Shown here in pieces: positions 29,734-38,280 of a stretch of DNA of 64,000 bases. Position numbers and translations under genes: made by a program. Location: assembly GCF_003123725.1 (NCBI RefSeq), contig NZ_QETA01000002.1, positions 248,001 to 312,000 of the forward strand. The letters run 5' to 3'. A model generated the notes under the pieces. That model saw only the letters and a program-made list of their open reading frames with translations. It made no database searches and was not told where the DNA came from. This DNA is from Corticimicrobacter populi (GTDB taxonomy: Bacteria; Pseudomonadota; Gammaproteobacteria; Burkholderiales; Burkholderiaceae_B). The first letter of the stretch is position 1. Each line of letters begins with the position of its first letter.

Positions 29734-30619
29734 AAACCCGCACGCCGGCAGGAACCAGACGGCGACCGGGCATGACCAGCCAGGTCTGGGATGGTGTGGT
29801 TTCCCAGTCAGGCAGGATGCGCTGCAGCGCACCCTGGGCCAGTGCGTCCTGGGCATGGTGGCGTCCCAGCAGGACGATGCCCTGGTGGCGCAGGGCCATG
29901 TGCAGCAGCAATCGCAGCGAATTGCACTGAAAGCGGGTGGGCGGCAGGCCGCGCCATTGTTCACCGGTTTCCTGGTGCTGCAATGCCCAGGTGCGCGGGC
30001 GTCCCGAAGTGGAACTGAGCGCCAGCACCTCATGCTGTTCCAGCATAGCTGGATGATTTGGCATGCCCTGGCGTTGCAGGTAGTCGGCGCTGGCATAGGC
30101 CGCCCAGCGATGTGGGAAAAGCGGACGGGCGACCAGACTGGCATCGTCGGGCAGGCTACCGTTGCGGCTGGCACGGATGGCCAGGTCGAACTGTTCGCCG
30201 ATGATGTCTACCTGCCGGGCCGACAGGTCGAGCTCCAGTCGGATGCCTGGAAATCGCGCCATGAAGTCGGGGAAGAAGGCGGCTGGCAGTGCCTGGTCGG
30301 CAAAGTCCGGCGGCATCGAGATCCGCAGTCGTCCGCTTGGCAGGCCGCTGCGCGAGGCGACGTAGCTGTCGATCTGCGCCATGCTGTCGCTCAGGTCTCG
30401 GGTGTGCTCCAGCAGGCCTGCGCCGAAGTCGGTCATGGCGAGCTTGCGCGTGCTGCGATGGAACAACCGTTCGCCCAGCCGTGCTTCCAGCGCCGACAGG
30501 TGGCGCGATACATACGAGCGCGGCAGTCCGCTCTGCTCTGCCGCACGGCTGAGACTGCCGGTTTCGGCGACCCGCTGGAACAGCAGCAGGTCATTGGCAT
30601 CAAGGTCGGCTGGATGCAT
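29603..30619 (-). CDS. LysR-family regulator divergent from nitroreductase
   Basis: 338 residues, about 30 longer than usual. Winged helix at about 8-66 (LLLFQRVAETGSLSRAAEQS, GLPRSYVSRHLSALEARLGE) and effector domain from SGRLRISMPPDFADQALPAA. The family core ends around GVRVFIEALQAAVP; the remaining 30 or so residues (rich in Pro, Ser, Thr, His) are encoded antisense to the end of the neighbouring LysR gene and look like read-through sequence. The adjoining 133-base divergent region carries two direct GTTCTGTTT repeats, likely binding sites. Likely regulates the nitroreductase at 30753. Confidence 0.87.
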   Translation of the reverse strand: MHPADLDANDLLLFQRVAETGSLSRAAEQSGLPRSYVSRHLSALEARLGERLFHRSTRKLAMTDFGAGLLEHTRDLSDSMAQIDSYVASRSGLPSGRLRISMPPDFADQALPAAFFPDFMARFPGIRLELDLSARQVDIIGEQFDLAIRASRNGSLPDDASLVARPLFPHRWAAYASADYLQRQGMPNHPAMLEQHEVLALSSTSGRPRTWALQHQETGEQWRGLPPTRFQCNSLRLLLHMALRHQGIVLLGRHHAQDALAQGALQRILPDWETTPSQTWLVMPGRRLVPAGVRVFIEALQAAVPDAATSHAPPGSGDHPVRQTDTQSHNACPSTPGD

Positions 30620-30633
30620 GATGGCTCCTGATT

Positions 30634-30683
30634 GTTCTGTTTATGGAAATATATTATCCACAAAATCGGATTACGTTCTGTTT
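30634..30683. promoter_or_regulatory. Pair of direct repeats, candidate LysR sites
   Basis: GTTCTGTTT occurs at 30634-30642 and again at 30675-30683, 41 bases apart (close to four helical turns), each followed by TGG and an AT-rich TATA stretch. They occupy the divergent region between the LysR gene and the nitroreductase. Confidence 0.45.
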
Positions 30684-30752
30684 TTGGTTGGTATATAGTT
30701 GATCCATGCCGTATTGGTATCCGCCAACACATCACACCAAGGAATTTTCAGC

Positions 30753-31352
30753 ATGAGCAGTTCGTTCATCGACACCATCAAGAAGCGCCGCACCCAATAC
30801 GCGCTGGGCAAGAACCTGCCGCTGTCGCAGCAGGATGCCACTGTCCTGATTCAGGAAGCCGTGCGCCATACGCCGTCGTCCTTCAATTCGCAAAGCTCGC
30901 GCGTCGTGATCCTGTTCGGTGCCCAAAGCGACAAGTTCTGGGGCTTCGTCAAGGACGCGCTGCGCAAGATCGTGCCGGCAGATGCCTTCCCCACCACCGA
31001 AGCCAAGATCAACAGCTTTGCAGCCGGTGCCGGCACGGTGCTGTTCTATGAAGACCAGGACGTGGTTGCCGGCCTGCAAAAGCAGTTTGCCGCCTATGCC
31101 GACAACTTCCCGATCTGGTCCGAGCAGTCGGGCGGCATGGCCCAGTTCGCAGTCTGGAATGCACTGGCAGAAGCCAATATCGGTGCCAGCCTGCAGCATT
31201 ACAATCCGCTGCCTGATGCTGCGGCCGCTGCCGAGTGGAATATCCCCGCCAGCTGGAAGCTGCGCGCGCAGATGCCCTTCGGTTCGCACGAAGGCGGTTT
31301 CGGCGAAAAGAGCTTCATCGACGACGAGCAACGCTTCCGCGTGTTCGCCTGA
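30753..31352 (+). CDS. Nitroreductase family protein, Frm2/CinD-like
   Basis: 199 residues, FMN-dependent NAD(P)H oxidoreductase of the short Frm2/Hbn1 type (similar in layout to the copper-induced CinD of lactococci). Family landmarks: IKKRRTQYALGKNLPLS, EAVRHTPSSFNSQSSRVVIL (FMN contact), then FPIWSEQSGGMAQFAVWNAL and ANIGASLQHYNP. These enzymes reduce nitro-compounds and quinones. AAGGA precedes the ATG by nine bases. Divergent LysR regulator suggests induction by an electrophile or redox stress. Confidence 0.9.
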   Translation: MSSSFIDTIKKRRTQYALGKNLPLSQQDATVLIQEAVRHTPSSFNSQSSRVVILFGAQSDKFWGFVKDALRKIVPADAFPTTEAKINSFAAGAGTVLFYEDQDVVAGLQKQFAAYADNFPIWSEQSGGMAQFAVWNALAEANIGASLQHYNPLPDAAAAAEWNIPASWKLRAQMPFGSHEGGFGEKSFIDDEQRFRVFA

Positions 31353-31400
31353 TCGAGGCAGCGGCCTGGCCGCTGCCAGGGCAAGGTGCCTCATATTCGA

Positions 31401-31437
31401 CAGCCCTGCAGGCCTTGTCTGCGGGGCTGTTCTTTTT
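31401..31437 (+). terminator. Rho-independent terminator after nitroreductase
   Basis: CAGCCCTGCAG and CTGCGGGGCTG (11-base arms, one G-T pair, seven-base loop) followed by TTCTTTTTC. A second GC hairpin (GGCAGCGG/CCGCTGCC, 31357-31377) lies just before it. Confidence 0.8.
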
Positions 31438-31482
31438 CTGCGGTGGCGGGCGAGATGAAAAATCTGTTCCACCGATTAAGTG

Positions 31483-31496
31483 ATAACATTAGTTAT
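31483..31496. promoter_or_regulatory. Candidate operator/promoter of the AbrB-Doc module
   Basis: ATAAC-ATTA-GTTAT, a small perfect dyad in an AT-rich segment 18 bases before the antitoxin start. Such dyads are typical autoregulation sites of toxin-antitoxin operons; TATAAC within it could serve as a -10 box. Confidence 0.45.
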
Positions 31497-31514
31497 AACC
31501 TGATGGAGATCATC

Positions 31515-31736
31515 ATGAAACTCAAGATCACCGCCGTCGGCAACTCTGCCGGTGTCATCCTGCCCAAAGAACTGCTGACGCGCCTGCGTCTGGAAAAGGG
31601 CGATGAACTGTTCGCCATCGAAACCCCCGACGGCATCCGCCTGACTGCCTATGATCCTACGCTGGCGGCACAAATGGCGGTGGCGGAAGAAGTGATGCGC
31701 AAGCGCAAGGCATTGCTGCACAAACTGGCCCAGTAA
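31515..31736 (+). CDS. AbrB/MazE-type antitoxin of a Doc module
   Basis: 73 residues. A SpoVT/AbrB-fold DNA-binding domain takes up the first 50 residues (KLKITAVGNSAGVILPKELL, then LEKGDELFAIETPDGI), with a helical tail (AVAEEVMRKRKALLHKLAQ) expected to wrap the toxin. GGAG precedes the ATG; an ATG four codons upstream is possible. The Doc toxin gene follows after 17 bases. Classical Doc partners are Phd proteins, so this is the AbrB variant of the pair. Confidence 0.88.
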   Translation: MKLKITAVGNSAGVILPKELLTRLRLEKGDELFAIETPDGIRLTAYDPTLAAQMAVAEEVMRKRKALLHKLAQ

Positions 31737-31753
31737 GGTCGAGGGAGGCAGTC

Positions 31754-32191
31754 ATGATTATCTGGATAAGCAAGGCACTGGCCTTGGCAATTCATGACCG
31801 GCAGCTTGCCGAACATGGCGGGGTGGCGGGCGTGCGTGATGAAAACCTGCTGGATTCTGCGCTGGCGCGTCCGCAGCAGCGATATGCTTATGGCAATCCC
31901 CCTCCGGACCTGGCCGAACTGGCTGCCAGCCTTGCCTTCGGCATGGCGTGCAATCATCCATTTGCCGATGGCAACAAACGTACCGCAGCAGTGATATGTG
32001 AAGTTTTCATCGAGTTGAATGGTGGTTTGCTACAGGCAGATGACCTGGAGCTTTATCCGCAATATATTGGGCTGGCCGATGGTACGTTGACCGAGGCTGA
32101 CGTTGCTGGATGGCTGAGGGTCAGGATTGTGGCTGCAGCAGGCGACCGTCTGCATGAGCCTTCTGCTTTGTATGGCTCCGACCAGATGTAA
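31754..32191 (+). CDS. doc: Death-on-curing (Doc) family toxin
   Basis: 145-residue Fic-fold protein. The active-site motif HPFADGNKRT (residues 68-77) has the catalytic His and the NKR ending of Doc proteins; Doc of phage P1 phosphorylates elongation factor EF-Tu rather than AMPylating, owing to this short motif. The rest (RDENLLDSALARPQQRYAYG near the N-terminus, LASLAFGMACNHP) also fits the Doc subfamily. Preceded by its AbrB-type antitoxin. It is the last gene of the block lying between rplU and ispB. Confidence 0.92.
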   Translation: MIIWISKALALAIHDRQLAEHGGVAGVRDENLLDSALARPQQRYAYGNPPPDLAELAASLAFGMACNHPFADGNKRTAAVICEVFIELNGGLLQADDLELYPQYIGLADGTLTEADVAGWLRVRIVAAAGDRLHEPSALYGSDQM

Positions 32192-32207
32192 ATCGATGTT
32201 GCTGCCG

Positions 32208-32340
32208 TATAATCGCCCTTACCTTGCCTGGCTCCGATAGCAGGCTGCAGCCATGTACCCGCATTGCCCCCGGCGTGCGGATGACCCGATGACCTGGCTT
32301 GTCGCGAGGCCTGATGCAAACAGGACGCGACGGCTTTTTT
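32208..32340 (+). ncRNA. Candidate small RNA or attenuator leader upstream of ispB
   Basis: A consensus TATAAT lies at 32208-32213; no good -35 box is visible. From a start near 32220 the sequence can fold: GCAGCCA with TGGCTTG as an outer stem, CCGCA/TGCGG as an inner hairpin, and then a strong terminator at 32301-32340 made of GTCGCG-x3-CCTG pairing with CAGG-A-CGCGAC followed by GG and CTTTTTT. The terminator ends 14 bases before the ispB start codon. A transcript of about 120 bases would be released unless read-through occurs. I do not recognise it as 6S, 4.5S, tmRNA or a known riboswitch. Confidence 0.45.
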
Positions 32341-32353
32341 CGCTGGATCTGCG

Positions 32354-33322
32354 TTGAAACCTTCCCCTAACTTGCTTGCCTGCGTAGCCGACGACATGAA
32401 GGCGATGGATGCCGTCATTCGTGCCCGGCTTGATTCCCATGTAGTGCTGATTCGCACGATTGCCGACTACATCATCGGCGCGGGCGGCAAGCGCATGCGT
32501 CCGGCCATGCTGCTGATGGTGGCGCGGGCGCTGGGTTACAAGGGGGATCATCATCACCTGCTGGCTGCCGTGGTCGAGTTCATTCACACCGCCACGCTGC
32601 TGCATGATGACGTGGTCGATGAGTCTGACCTGCGTCGCGGGCGCGATACCGCCAATGCAGTGTTCGGCAACGCCGCCAGCGTGCTGGTGGGCGATTATCT
32701 GTATTCCCGCTCGTTCGAGATGATGGTGCAGGCCGACTCGATGCGCGTCATGGCCATCCTCTCCGGTGCCACGACGGTCATCGCCGAGGGCGAGGTGCTG
32801 CAGTTGCTCAATGTGCATGATCCGGACGTGACCGAAGCGCGCTACATGGAAGTGGTGCGCTACAAGACTGCCAAACTGTTCGAGGCGGCCGCCCAGGTCG
32901 GTGCGGTGCTGGCGGGGGCCACCCCCGAACAGGAAGAGGCAGCCGCGGCCTACGGCCGCCATATCGGCACTGCCTTCCAACTGGTGGACGATATTCTTGA
33001 TTACAGCGGTGATGCCGGTGCACTGGGTAAGAACGTGGGCGATGACCTGCGCGAAGGCAAGCCCACGCTGCCACTGATCCGCATCATGGAAACCGGCACA
33101 CCGGAACAGCAAGAACTGGTGCGTGAGGCCATTCGTACCGGTGAGGCAGACTTCGATCTGATCGCCCGCACGATCCATGCTTCGGATGCACTTGAGCATG
33201 CCCGCAAGGCGGCTCTGGCTGAAGCGGAAACGGCGCGTCGCGCGCTCGATTTTTTCCCCGCTTCCATTTTCAAGGATTCTCTGTTAAACTTTTGCGCTTT
33301 CGCAGTGGAAAGAGATCGGTAG
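32354..33322 (+). CDS. ispB: Octaprenyl diphosphate synthase (polyprenyl synthetase)
   Basis: Makes the isoprenoid side chain of ubiquinone; 322 residues. First aspartate-rich motif DDVVDESDLRRGRDTAN (about 85-101) and second DDILDYSGD (about 212-220), plus GGKRMRPAMLLMVARALG near the N-terminus. The start is uncertain: TTG at 32354 with GGAT upstream gives the family-like N-terminus, while the first ATG is 13 codons later. The gene is directly preceded by an intrinsic terminator-like hairpin. In many betaproteobacteria ispB lies divergently next to rplU; here about 12 kb separates them. Confidence 0.93.
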   Translation: MKPSPNLLACVADDMKAMDAVIRARLDSHVVLIRTIADYIIGAGGKRMRPAMLLMVARALGYKGDHHHLLAAVVEFIHTATLLHDDVVDESDLRRGRDTANAVFGNAASVLVGDYLYSRSFEMMVQADSMRVMAILSGATTVIAEGEVLQLLNVHDPDVTEARYMEVVRYKTAKLFEAAAQVGAVLAGATPEQEEAAAAYGRHIGTAFQLVDDILDYSGDAGALGKNVGDDLREGKPTLPLIRIMETGTPEQQELVREAIRTGEADFDLIARTIHASDALEHARKAALAEAETARRALDFFPASIFKDSLLNFCAFAVERDR

Positions 33323-33327
33323 GCAAA

Positions 33328-33348
33328 AAAAGCTCTAAAACAGCTTTT
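33328..33348 (+). terminator. Weak hairpin between ispB and tRNA-Pro
   Basis: AAAAGCT and AGCTTTT flank a seven-base loop 6 bases after the ispB stop. Short and AT-rich; it may serve as an ispB terminator or a processing signal if ispB and the tRNA are co-transcribed. Confidence 0.3.
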
Positions 33349-33373
33349 CGCGACTGGTTTCTGAAGCCCGCGA

Positions 33374-33450
<77 letters not shown>

Positions 33451-33457
33451 GGATATG

Positions 33458-33492
33458 AAAAAGTCAGACTAGGAAACTAGTCTGACTTTTTT
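33458..33492 (+). terminator. Rho-independent terminator after tRNA-Pro
   Basis: AAAAAGTCAGACTAG and its complement, GAAA loop, then a T6 tract. Seven bases after the tRNA 3' end. Confidence 0.95.
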
Positions 33493-33544
33493 GCATTGAG
33501 GCCCCTGGCGTGTCCAGGCAAAAAAATCGTCTGAGGATGTCCTC

Positions 33545-34456
33545 ATGATTATCCGGCCGCGGCTGCATTGGCTGCGAATGCTGTTTGTCTTGCGTGGCTC
33601 GGTATTGTCGGCCATTGCGCCGCAATTGATTGCGACGACCCTATTTGCGGTACTGGTGACCTTTATCCACGGGCAGGTGCTGGACTGGAAGGTTTCCCTC
33701 AACTTTGTGCCGTTTTCCCTGATCGGTGTGACACTGGCCATTTTTCTGGGGTTTCGCAACAGCACCAGTTATGCCCGCTATTGGGAAGCCCGCTCCCTGT
33801 GGGGGCAGGTGCTCAACGATACGCGGTCACTGGTACGCCAGGCGTTGTCGCTCAATACCCGTCCCGAGCATGCCAAGGCATTGGTCAACGATCTCAGCGT
33901 GTTTGTGCATACGCTCAAGCATCAGTTGCGGGGGACGGATGCCATGCCGGATGTGCGCCTGTTCCTGTCGCCGCCAGAAGCCGAGAGGGTGGGCAAGGCG
34001 ATCTACAAGCCGGCCATCGCGCTGCTGATGGCGAGCGAATGGCTGCGGGACCGCTTGCGTGCCGGTGAGGTGGCCGTGCCGCTGGCACCGGCTTTTGAGT
34101 CTACCCTTGGGCAATTGAGTACGGCGCTGGGTGGGTGTGAACGGATTGCCGGGACGCCGATCCCCTTTACCTACTCGGTGCTGATTCACCGGTGCATCTA
34201 TCTCTATTGTTTCTGGCTGCCGTTTGGTCTGCAGGATGCCATCGGGCTCATGACCCCCGTGATTGTCTGCTTCATTGCGTATACCTTTTTCGCGCTGGAG
34301 GCATTGGGCGCAGAGATCGAAGATCCGTTTGGCCTGGAAGCCAATGACCTCGCCCTGGACGCGATGTCACACACAATCGAGGCCACCCTGTTCGAAATGA
34401 TTGGCGAACAGCCTCGTACCCGGCAACCGGTTGCCAAGGGCTATGTTTTGAACTGA
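33545..34456 (+). CDS. Bestrophin-like (UPF0187) anion channel
   Basis: 303 residues. Conserved features are VSLNFVPFSLIGVTLAIFLG, then the diagnostic FRNSTSYARYWEARSLWGQ, and the acidic EIEDPFGLEANDLALDAM near the C-terminus. Four membrane segments are visible (about 25-45, 52-70, 212-232, 236-256). Bacterial bestrophins are pentameric channels in the inner membrane; the homologue in Klebsiella conducts cations. It is a single gene between tRNA-Pro and the convergent manganese-uptake operon, ending nine bases from the permease stop. Function in this organism is not evident. Confidence 0.88.
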   Translation: MIIRPRLHWLRMLFVLRGSVLSAIAPQLIATTLFAVLVTFIHGQVLDWKVSLNFVPFSLIGVTLAIFLGFRNSTSYARYWEARSLWGQVLNDTRSLVRQALSLNTRPEHAKALVNDLSVFVHTLKHQLRGTDAMPDVRLFLSPPEAERVGKAIYKPAIALLMASEWLRDRLRAGEVAVPLAPAFESTLGQLSTALGGCERIAGTPIPFTYSVLIHRCIYLYCFWLPFGLQDAIGLMTPVIVCFIAYTFFALEALGAEIEDPFGLEANDLALDAMSHTIEATLFEMIGEQPRTRQPVAKGYVLN

Positions 34457-34465
34457 GGCGTGCGG

Positions 34466-35308
34466 CTAACTTTGATGTGCGGATGACTTGCCTTTCAGCA
34501 GTGCCTGCACGACCAGCACGCCAATAAATACGATGGACAGCAGCAGCACGATGGTGGCGGCAGGCGCACTGTCCAGGAAAAAGCTCAGGTAGACGCCGGC
34601 CACCGAGGCCGATACGGCTACGCCGGTCGCTACCAGCAGCATGCGACCAAAGCTGCGTGTCAGCAGGAAGGCAATCGCCCCCGGTGCGATCAGCAGGGCA
34701 ATGGACAGGACCAGCCCGACCGCCTTGAGGGCACCGACGACCGACAGCGATACCGCCGCCAGCAGGCCGTAGTGCAGCAGGCCGGTCCGCAGCCCCGTAG
34801 TACGTGCCTGCATGGGATCGAAGGTGTGCAGCAGCAGGTCGCGCCACTTGAGGATGATCCATAGACTGATCACGCCGGCGATGGCACCGCTTTCCCGGAT
34901 ATCTCGGCCAGTGATGCCCAGTAGGTCGCCGAACAGGATATGGTCCAGATGGACATCACTGCGGATCCAGACATACAGCAACAGGCCCAGCGCAAACATG
35001 CCGGAAAACACCACGCCCATGACGGTATCCTGCTTGACTCTGCTGTTGGCCTGCAGGTATCCGGTGCCCAGGGCGCAGCACATACCGGCCACAAAGGCTC
35101 CGACGGCATAGGGCAGGCCCAGCATGTAGGCCAGCACCACGCCGGGAAAAACCGCATGCGAGATGGCATCGCCCAGCAGCGCCCAGCCCTTGAGCACCAG
35201 ATAGCAGGACAGCAGCGCGGCCGGGACCGCCACGATGGCGGCGATCAGCAGGGCCGAGCGCATGAAGTCGAATTGCAGCGGTGCAAACATCATGTCCAGG
35301 ATCATCAT
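34466..35308 (-). CDS. Manganese/iron ABC transporter permease (SitD-like)
   Basis: Inner-membrane permease of the metal ABC-3 family, 280 residues with about eight hydrophobic segments. LLSCYLVLKGWALLGDAISH and the following AVFPGVVLAYMLGLPYAVGA are diagnostic, as is GVVFSGMFALGLLLYVWI. Its ATG sits in the stop of the preceding permease gene (ATGA overlap), so the two form a coupled pair and probably a heterodimeric channel. Last gene of the operon 38086 to 34466. Confidence 0.92.
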   Translation of the reverse strand: MMILDMMFAPLQFDFMRSALLIAAIVAVPAALLSCYLVLKGWALLGDAISHAVFPGVVLAYMLGLPYAVGAFVAGMCCALGTGYLQANSRVKQDTVMGVVFSGMFALGLLLYVWIRSDVHLDHILFGDLLGITGRDIRESGAIAGVISLWIILKWRDLLLHTFDPMQARTTGLRTGLLHYGLLAAVSLSVVGALKAVGLVLSIALLIAPGAIAFLLTRSFGRMLLVATGVAVSASVAGVYLSFFLDSAPAATIVLLLSIVFIGVLVVQALLKGKSSAHQS

Positions 35309-36219
35309 GGCGTGGCCTGGCCTCCTGCCTGGGTATCGCAGGCAGCCAGTGGCTGTGAAGCCAGCCGGGCGCGACGCCGGACGGCGATCAGGCCATGGCG
35401 GGGTGCCCAGAAAAAGGCCGCCAGGAACAGCAGCGTCTGCAGCAAAACGATGATAGCCCCGGTGGCCCCATCAATGTAGTAGCTGGCGTAGACACCCACA
35501 AAGCTGGACAGGCTGCCGATGGCCACGGCCAGTGCGACCACGCGCCCGAATCGGTCGCTGAGCAGATAGGCTGTGGCACCCGGTGTGACGATCAAGGCAA
35601 TCACCAGAAAGGCTCCTACGGTCTGCATTGCGGCCACGGCGCAGGCCGACAGCAGGGCAAAGAACAGGATCTTGAGCGTGGTGACTGGCAGGCCGCAACT
35701 GCGAGCATGGGTCTCATCGAAAAAAACCAGCAGGAAGTCTTTCCACTTGAGCAGCAGCACCAGCAGGGTGATGCCGCCGATCAGGGCCAGTTGCAGCGTG
35801 TCGCCCGGCGTGACGGCCAGGATATTGCCCAGCACGATGGTCTGGATGTTGATGCTGGCGGGCGACAGGGAAATCATGAACAGCCCCAGCCCGAAGAAGG
35901 TCGTGAAGATCAGACCGATGATGACATCTTCCTTGAGCCGAGTGTGCTGGTTGAGGAAGACCATGGCACCGGCTGCCAGCCCCCCCGCGAAAAAGGCACC
36001 CGCCGAGAAGGGCAGGCTCAGCATGTAGGCACCGGCCACGCCGGGCACGATGGAATGCGACAGCGCATCGCCGATCAGCGACCAGCCCTTGAGCATCAGG
36101 AAGCACGACAGAAAGGCGCAGACGCCGCCGATCAGCGCCGCGCTCCACATGGCGTTGACCATGTAGGCGTAGCCGAATGGCTCGGCCAGGTATTGCCACA
36201 GGGGCAGGGTGGCACTCAT
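35305..36219 (-). CDS. Manganese/iron ABC transporter permease (SitC-like)
   Basis: 304 residues, metal ABC-3 permease paralogous to the next gene: [59 protein letters not shown]. About eight to nine membrane segments. The last 30 residues are hydrophilic and rich in Arg/Ala. It overlaps both neighbours by four bases, showing tight translational coupling in the order binding protein, ATPase, permease, permease, the same as sitABCD. Confidence 0.92.
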   Translation of the reverse strand: MSATLPLWQYLAEPFGYAYMVNAMWSAALIGGVCAFLSCFLMLKGWSLIGDALSHSIVPGVAGAYMLSLPFSAGAFFAGGLAAGAMVFLNQHTRLKEDVIIGLIFTTFFGLGLFMISLSPASINIQTIVLGNILAVTPGDTLQLALIGGITLLVLLLKWKDFLLVFFDETHARSCGLPVTTLKILFFALLSACAVAAMQTVGAFLVIALIVTPGATAYLLSDRFGRVVALAVAIGSLSSFVGVYASYYIDGATGAIIVLLQTLLFLAAFFWAPRHGLIAVRRRARLASQPLAACDTQAGGQATP

Positions 36220-37121
36220 GTGCGTGGCTCCTGCGGACCAGGGGCCGGGTCGCGTACTGAAAAGCGGCCATCGAGCAGTACCAGGGGCCGCTCGTCGTCG
36301 GTCATGATGCCGACGGCCATGCCTTCTGCGGCATGTTCCTGCGGCAGGTCGAAGTGACGCAGCACGCCGCCGAAGGTGCGTTCAAGATTGGCGCGGGTAA
36401 AGATCTCGCCCGTGGGGCCACAGGCCAGCACCGTACCCTTGACCAGGACCGTACGGTCACAGAATTCCGGCACGCTGCCCAGATTGTGGGTCGAGACCAG
36501 CATGACCCGGCCTTCGTCGCGCAGGGTGCGCAGCAGGCCGATGATGGCATCCTCGGTCTTTACATCGACCCCGGTGAAGGGCTCATCTAGCAGGATGACG
36601 CGGGCATCCTGGGCCAGAGCCCGGGCCAGGAACACGCGCTTTTTCTGACCACCCGACAGTTCGCCGATCTGGCGCGTGCGCAGTTCCAGCATGCCGACGC
36701 GCTGCAACGCCTGCTCGACTGCATCGCGGTCGGCGCGGCGTGGAATGCGCATGAAGCCCATGTGGCCGTAGCGGCCCATCATGACGACATCCTCGACCAG
36801 TACCGGAAAATTCCAGTCCACTTCCTCGCTCTGCGGCACATAGGCCACCAGGTTGCGGCGCATGGCCTCCTGTACCGACAGGCCCAGGATGCGGATCTCG
36901 CCACGCCCCAGCCGCAGCAGGCCCATGATGGACTTGAACAGTGTGGATTTGCCACTGCCATTGATGCCGACCAGGGCCGTGATGCTGCCCTGCGGGGTAT
37001 CGAATGAGGCGTCCCGCAGCGCCGTGTGGCCGTTGCGATAGGTCACGGTGACATGGCGCACATCCAGGCCTGCGGCTTGTGCCTGTGTGCCTGCCGCAGT
37101 CGGGGAAGTGGCCAGGCTCAT
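36216..37121 (-). CDS. Manganese/iron ABC transporter ATP-binding protein (SitB-like)
   Basis: 301 residues. Walker [10 protein letters not shown] (about 53-61), Q-loop [10 protein letters not shown], signature [15 protein letters not shown], Walker [14 protein letters not shown] and switch His in [20 protein letters not shown] is typical of metal-ABC ATPases. The C-terminal 40 residues extend beyond the usual domain and end [10 protein letters not shown]. Overlaps the binding-protein gene and permease gene by four bases each. Confidence 0.94.
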   Translation of the reverse strand: MSLATSPTAAGTQAQAAGLDVRHVTVTYRNGHTALRDASFDTPQGSITALVGINGSGKSTLFKSIMGLLRLGRGEIRILGLSVQEAMRRNLVAYVPQSEEVDWNFPVLVEDVVMMGRYGHMGFMRIPRRADRDAVEQALQRVGMLELRTRQIGELSGGQKKRVFLARALAQDARVILLDEPFTGVDVKTEDAIIGLLRTLRDEGRVMLVSTHNLGSVPEFCDRTVLVKGTVLACGPTGEIFTRANLERTFGGVLRHFDLPQEHAAEGMAVGIMTDDERPLVLLDGRFSVRDPAPGPQEPRT

Positions 37122-38086
37122 CGAGAGAGTCCCTGGGCGATGGTGTCGGACGTGACGCGCAGCAGGTCAAGGTAGGTCGGGACAGGGCCGGACGGTTCGC
37201 TGAGCGAGTCCACGTAGAGGACGCCGCCATATTGGGCTCCGGTTTCACGGGCGACCTGCCGGGCAGGGGCGTCGGAGATAGTGCTTTCGCTGAACACGGC
37301 GGGAATATGGTGCGCGCGCACGGCATCGATCACGCGGCGTACCTGCTGTGGCGTGCCTTGCTGGTCGGCATTGATGGGCCACAGGTAGAGCTCCTGCAGA
37401 CCGAAATCCCGTGCCAGGTAACTGAAAGCGCCTTCGCTGGTGACCAGCCAGCGCTTTTCTTCCGGCAGCGCAGCCAGCTCGGCCTGGACGGGCGCGATGG
37501 CATCGCGGATCTGCTGCTTGTAGGCCTCGGCATTGGCGCGGTAGGTATCGGCATGGTCAGGGTCGTGGCTGACCAGGGCATCGCGGATGTTGTCGACATA
37601 GATCAGCGCCGAGGTGGGCGACATCCAGCCATGTGGATTGGGCTTGCCGCTGTAGGGGCCTTCGCCGATGCCGATCGGTTCGATGCCGTCGGATACCACG
37701 GCGCTGGGCACGTTCTTGAGGCGCGAGAAAAATTTCTCGAACCACAGTTCCAGGTTCAGGCCATTCCAGAGGATCAGTTGCGCCCCCTGGGCACGCACGA
37801 GGTCGCCGGGCGTGGGCTGGTATTCGTGGATTTCGGCACCAGGGCGGGTGATCGATTCGACGATGGCCGCATCGCCGGCCACGTTGCGGGCCATGTCGGC
37901 AATTACGGTGAAGGTCGTCACGACCTTGAACTTGTCCTGTTCCTGCTGGGCCTGTGCCGTACTCCAGGGCATACTGGCCAGTCCAACGGCAGCGAGTGCG
38001 CAGGCCAGCATATGTGTCAGCCGCTGGCCGAGTCGGCCAGTCCGGATGGGCGTGCGTGGGGTGTGCTGCAGCGTGGACAGGGGCAT
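37118..38086 (-). CDS. Manganese-type metal-binding lipoprotein/periplasmic protein (SitA-like)
   Basis: Cluster-A1 solute-binding protein, 322 residues from the ATG preceded by GAGG; an ATG nine codons upstream has no ribosome-binding site. Signal peptide ends near STAQAQ (no lipobox Cys seen). The four metal ligands are visible as His in GAEIHEYQP, His in NPHGWMSP, Glu in [15 protein letters not shown] and Asp in [16 protein letters not shown]. This His-His-Glu-Asp set is the manganese/iron type; zinc-specific proteins use a third His instead of Glu, and there is no His-rich loop. Together with the MntR box upstream this makes manganese the likely substrate. Confidence 0.93.
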   Translation of the reverse strand: MPLSTLQHTPRTPIRTGRLGQRLTHMLACALAAVGLASMPWSTAQAQQEQDKFKVVTTFTVIADMARNVAGDAAIVESITRPGAEIHEYQPTPGDLVRAQGAQLILWNGLNLELWFEKFFSRLKNVPSAVVSDGIEPIGIGEGPYSGKPNPHGWMSPTSALIYVDNIRDALVSHDPDHADTYRANAEAYKQQIRDAIAPVQAELAALPEEKRWLVTSEGAFSYLARDFGLQELYLWPINADQQGTPQQVRRVIDAVRAHHIPAVFSESTISDAPARQVARETGAQYGGVLYVDSLSEPSGPVPTYLDLLRVTSDTIAQGLSR

Positions 38087-38119
38087 GTCTACCTCATCAA
38101 GAATGAATTTCATTTTCTA

Positions 38120-38137
38120 ATATAGCTAGTGCTATAT
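38120..38137. promoter_or_regulatory. MntR box in the divergent sitA-like/mntR region
   Basis: ATATAGC-TAGT-GCTATAT, a perfect seven-base dyad with four-base spacer whose core ATAGC-N4-GCTAT is the same as that of enterobacterial MntR operators. It lies 34 bases before the binding-protein start. A further half-site TATAGCAATT follows at 38144. Manganese-loaded MntR should repress the uptake operon here. Confidence 0.85.
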
Positions 38138-38280
38138 ATTTTGTATAGCAATTGATTGACTTTTGTCCATTATTTTTTTCTAAGAGTACGTTAGGCAATT
38201 AAAAGTTATCGTGCCTTTTGACGGAAATCCCTGCCTGCATCCCGACAAATGTCCGCTTTTAGCCGAGAGATGGGGGATAA

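Noticed and set aside
32220-32340. Identification of the ispB leader as 6S, 4.5S or tmRNA
   Set aside because: Characteristic elements (SRP tetraloop region, tmRNA ends, 6S central bubble and length) are not present.
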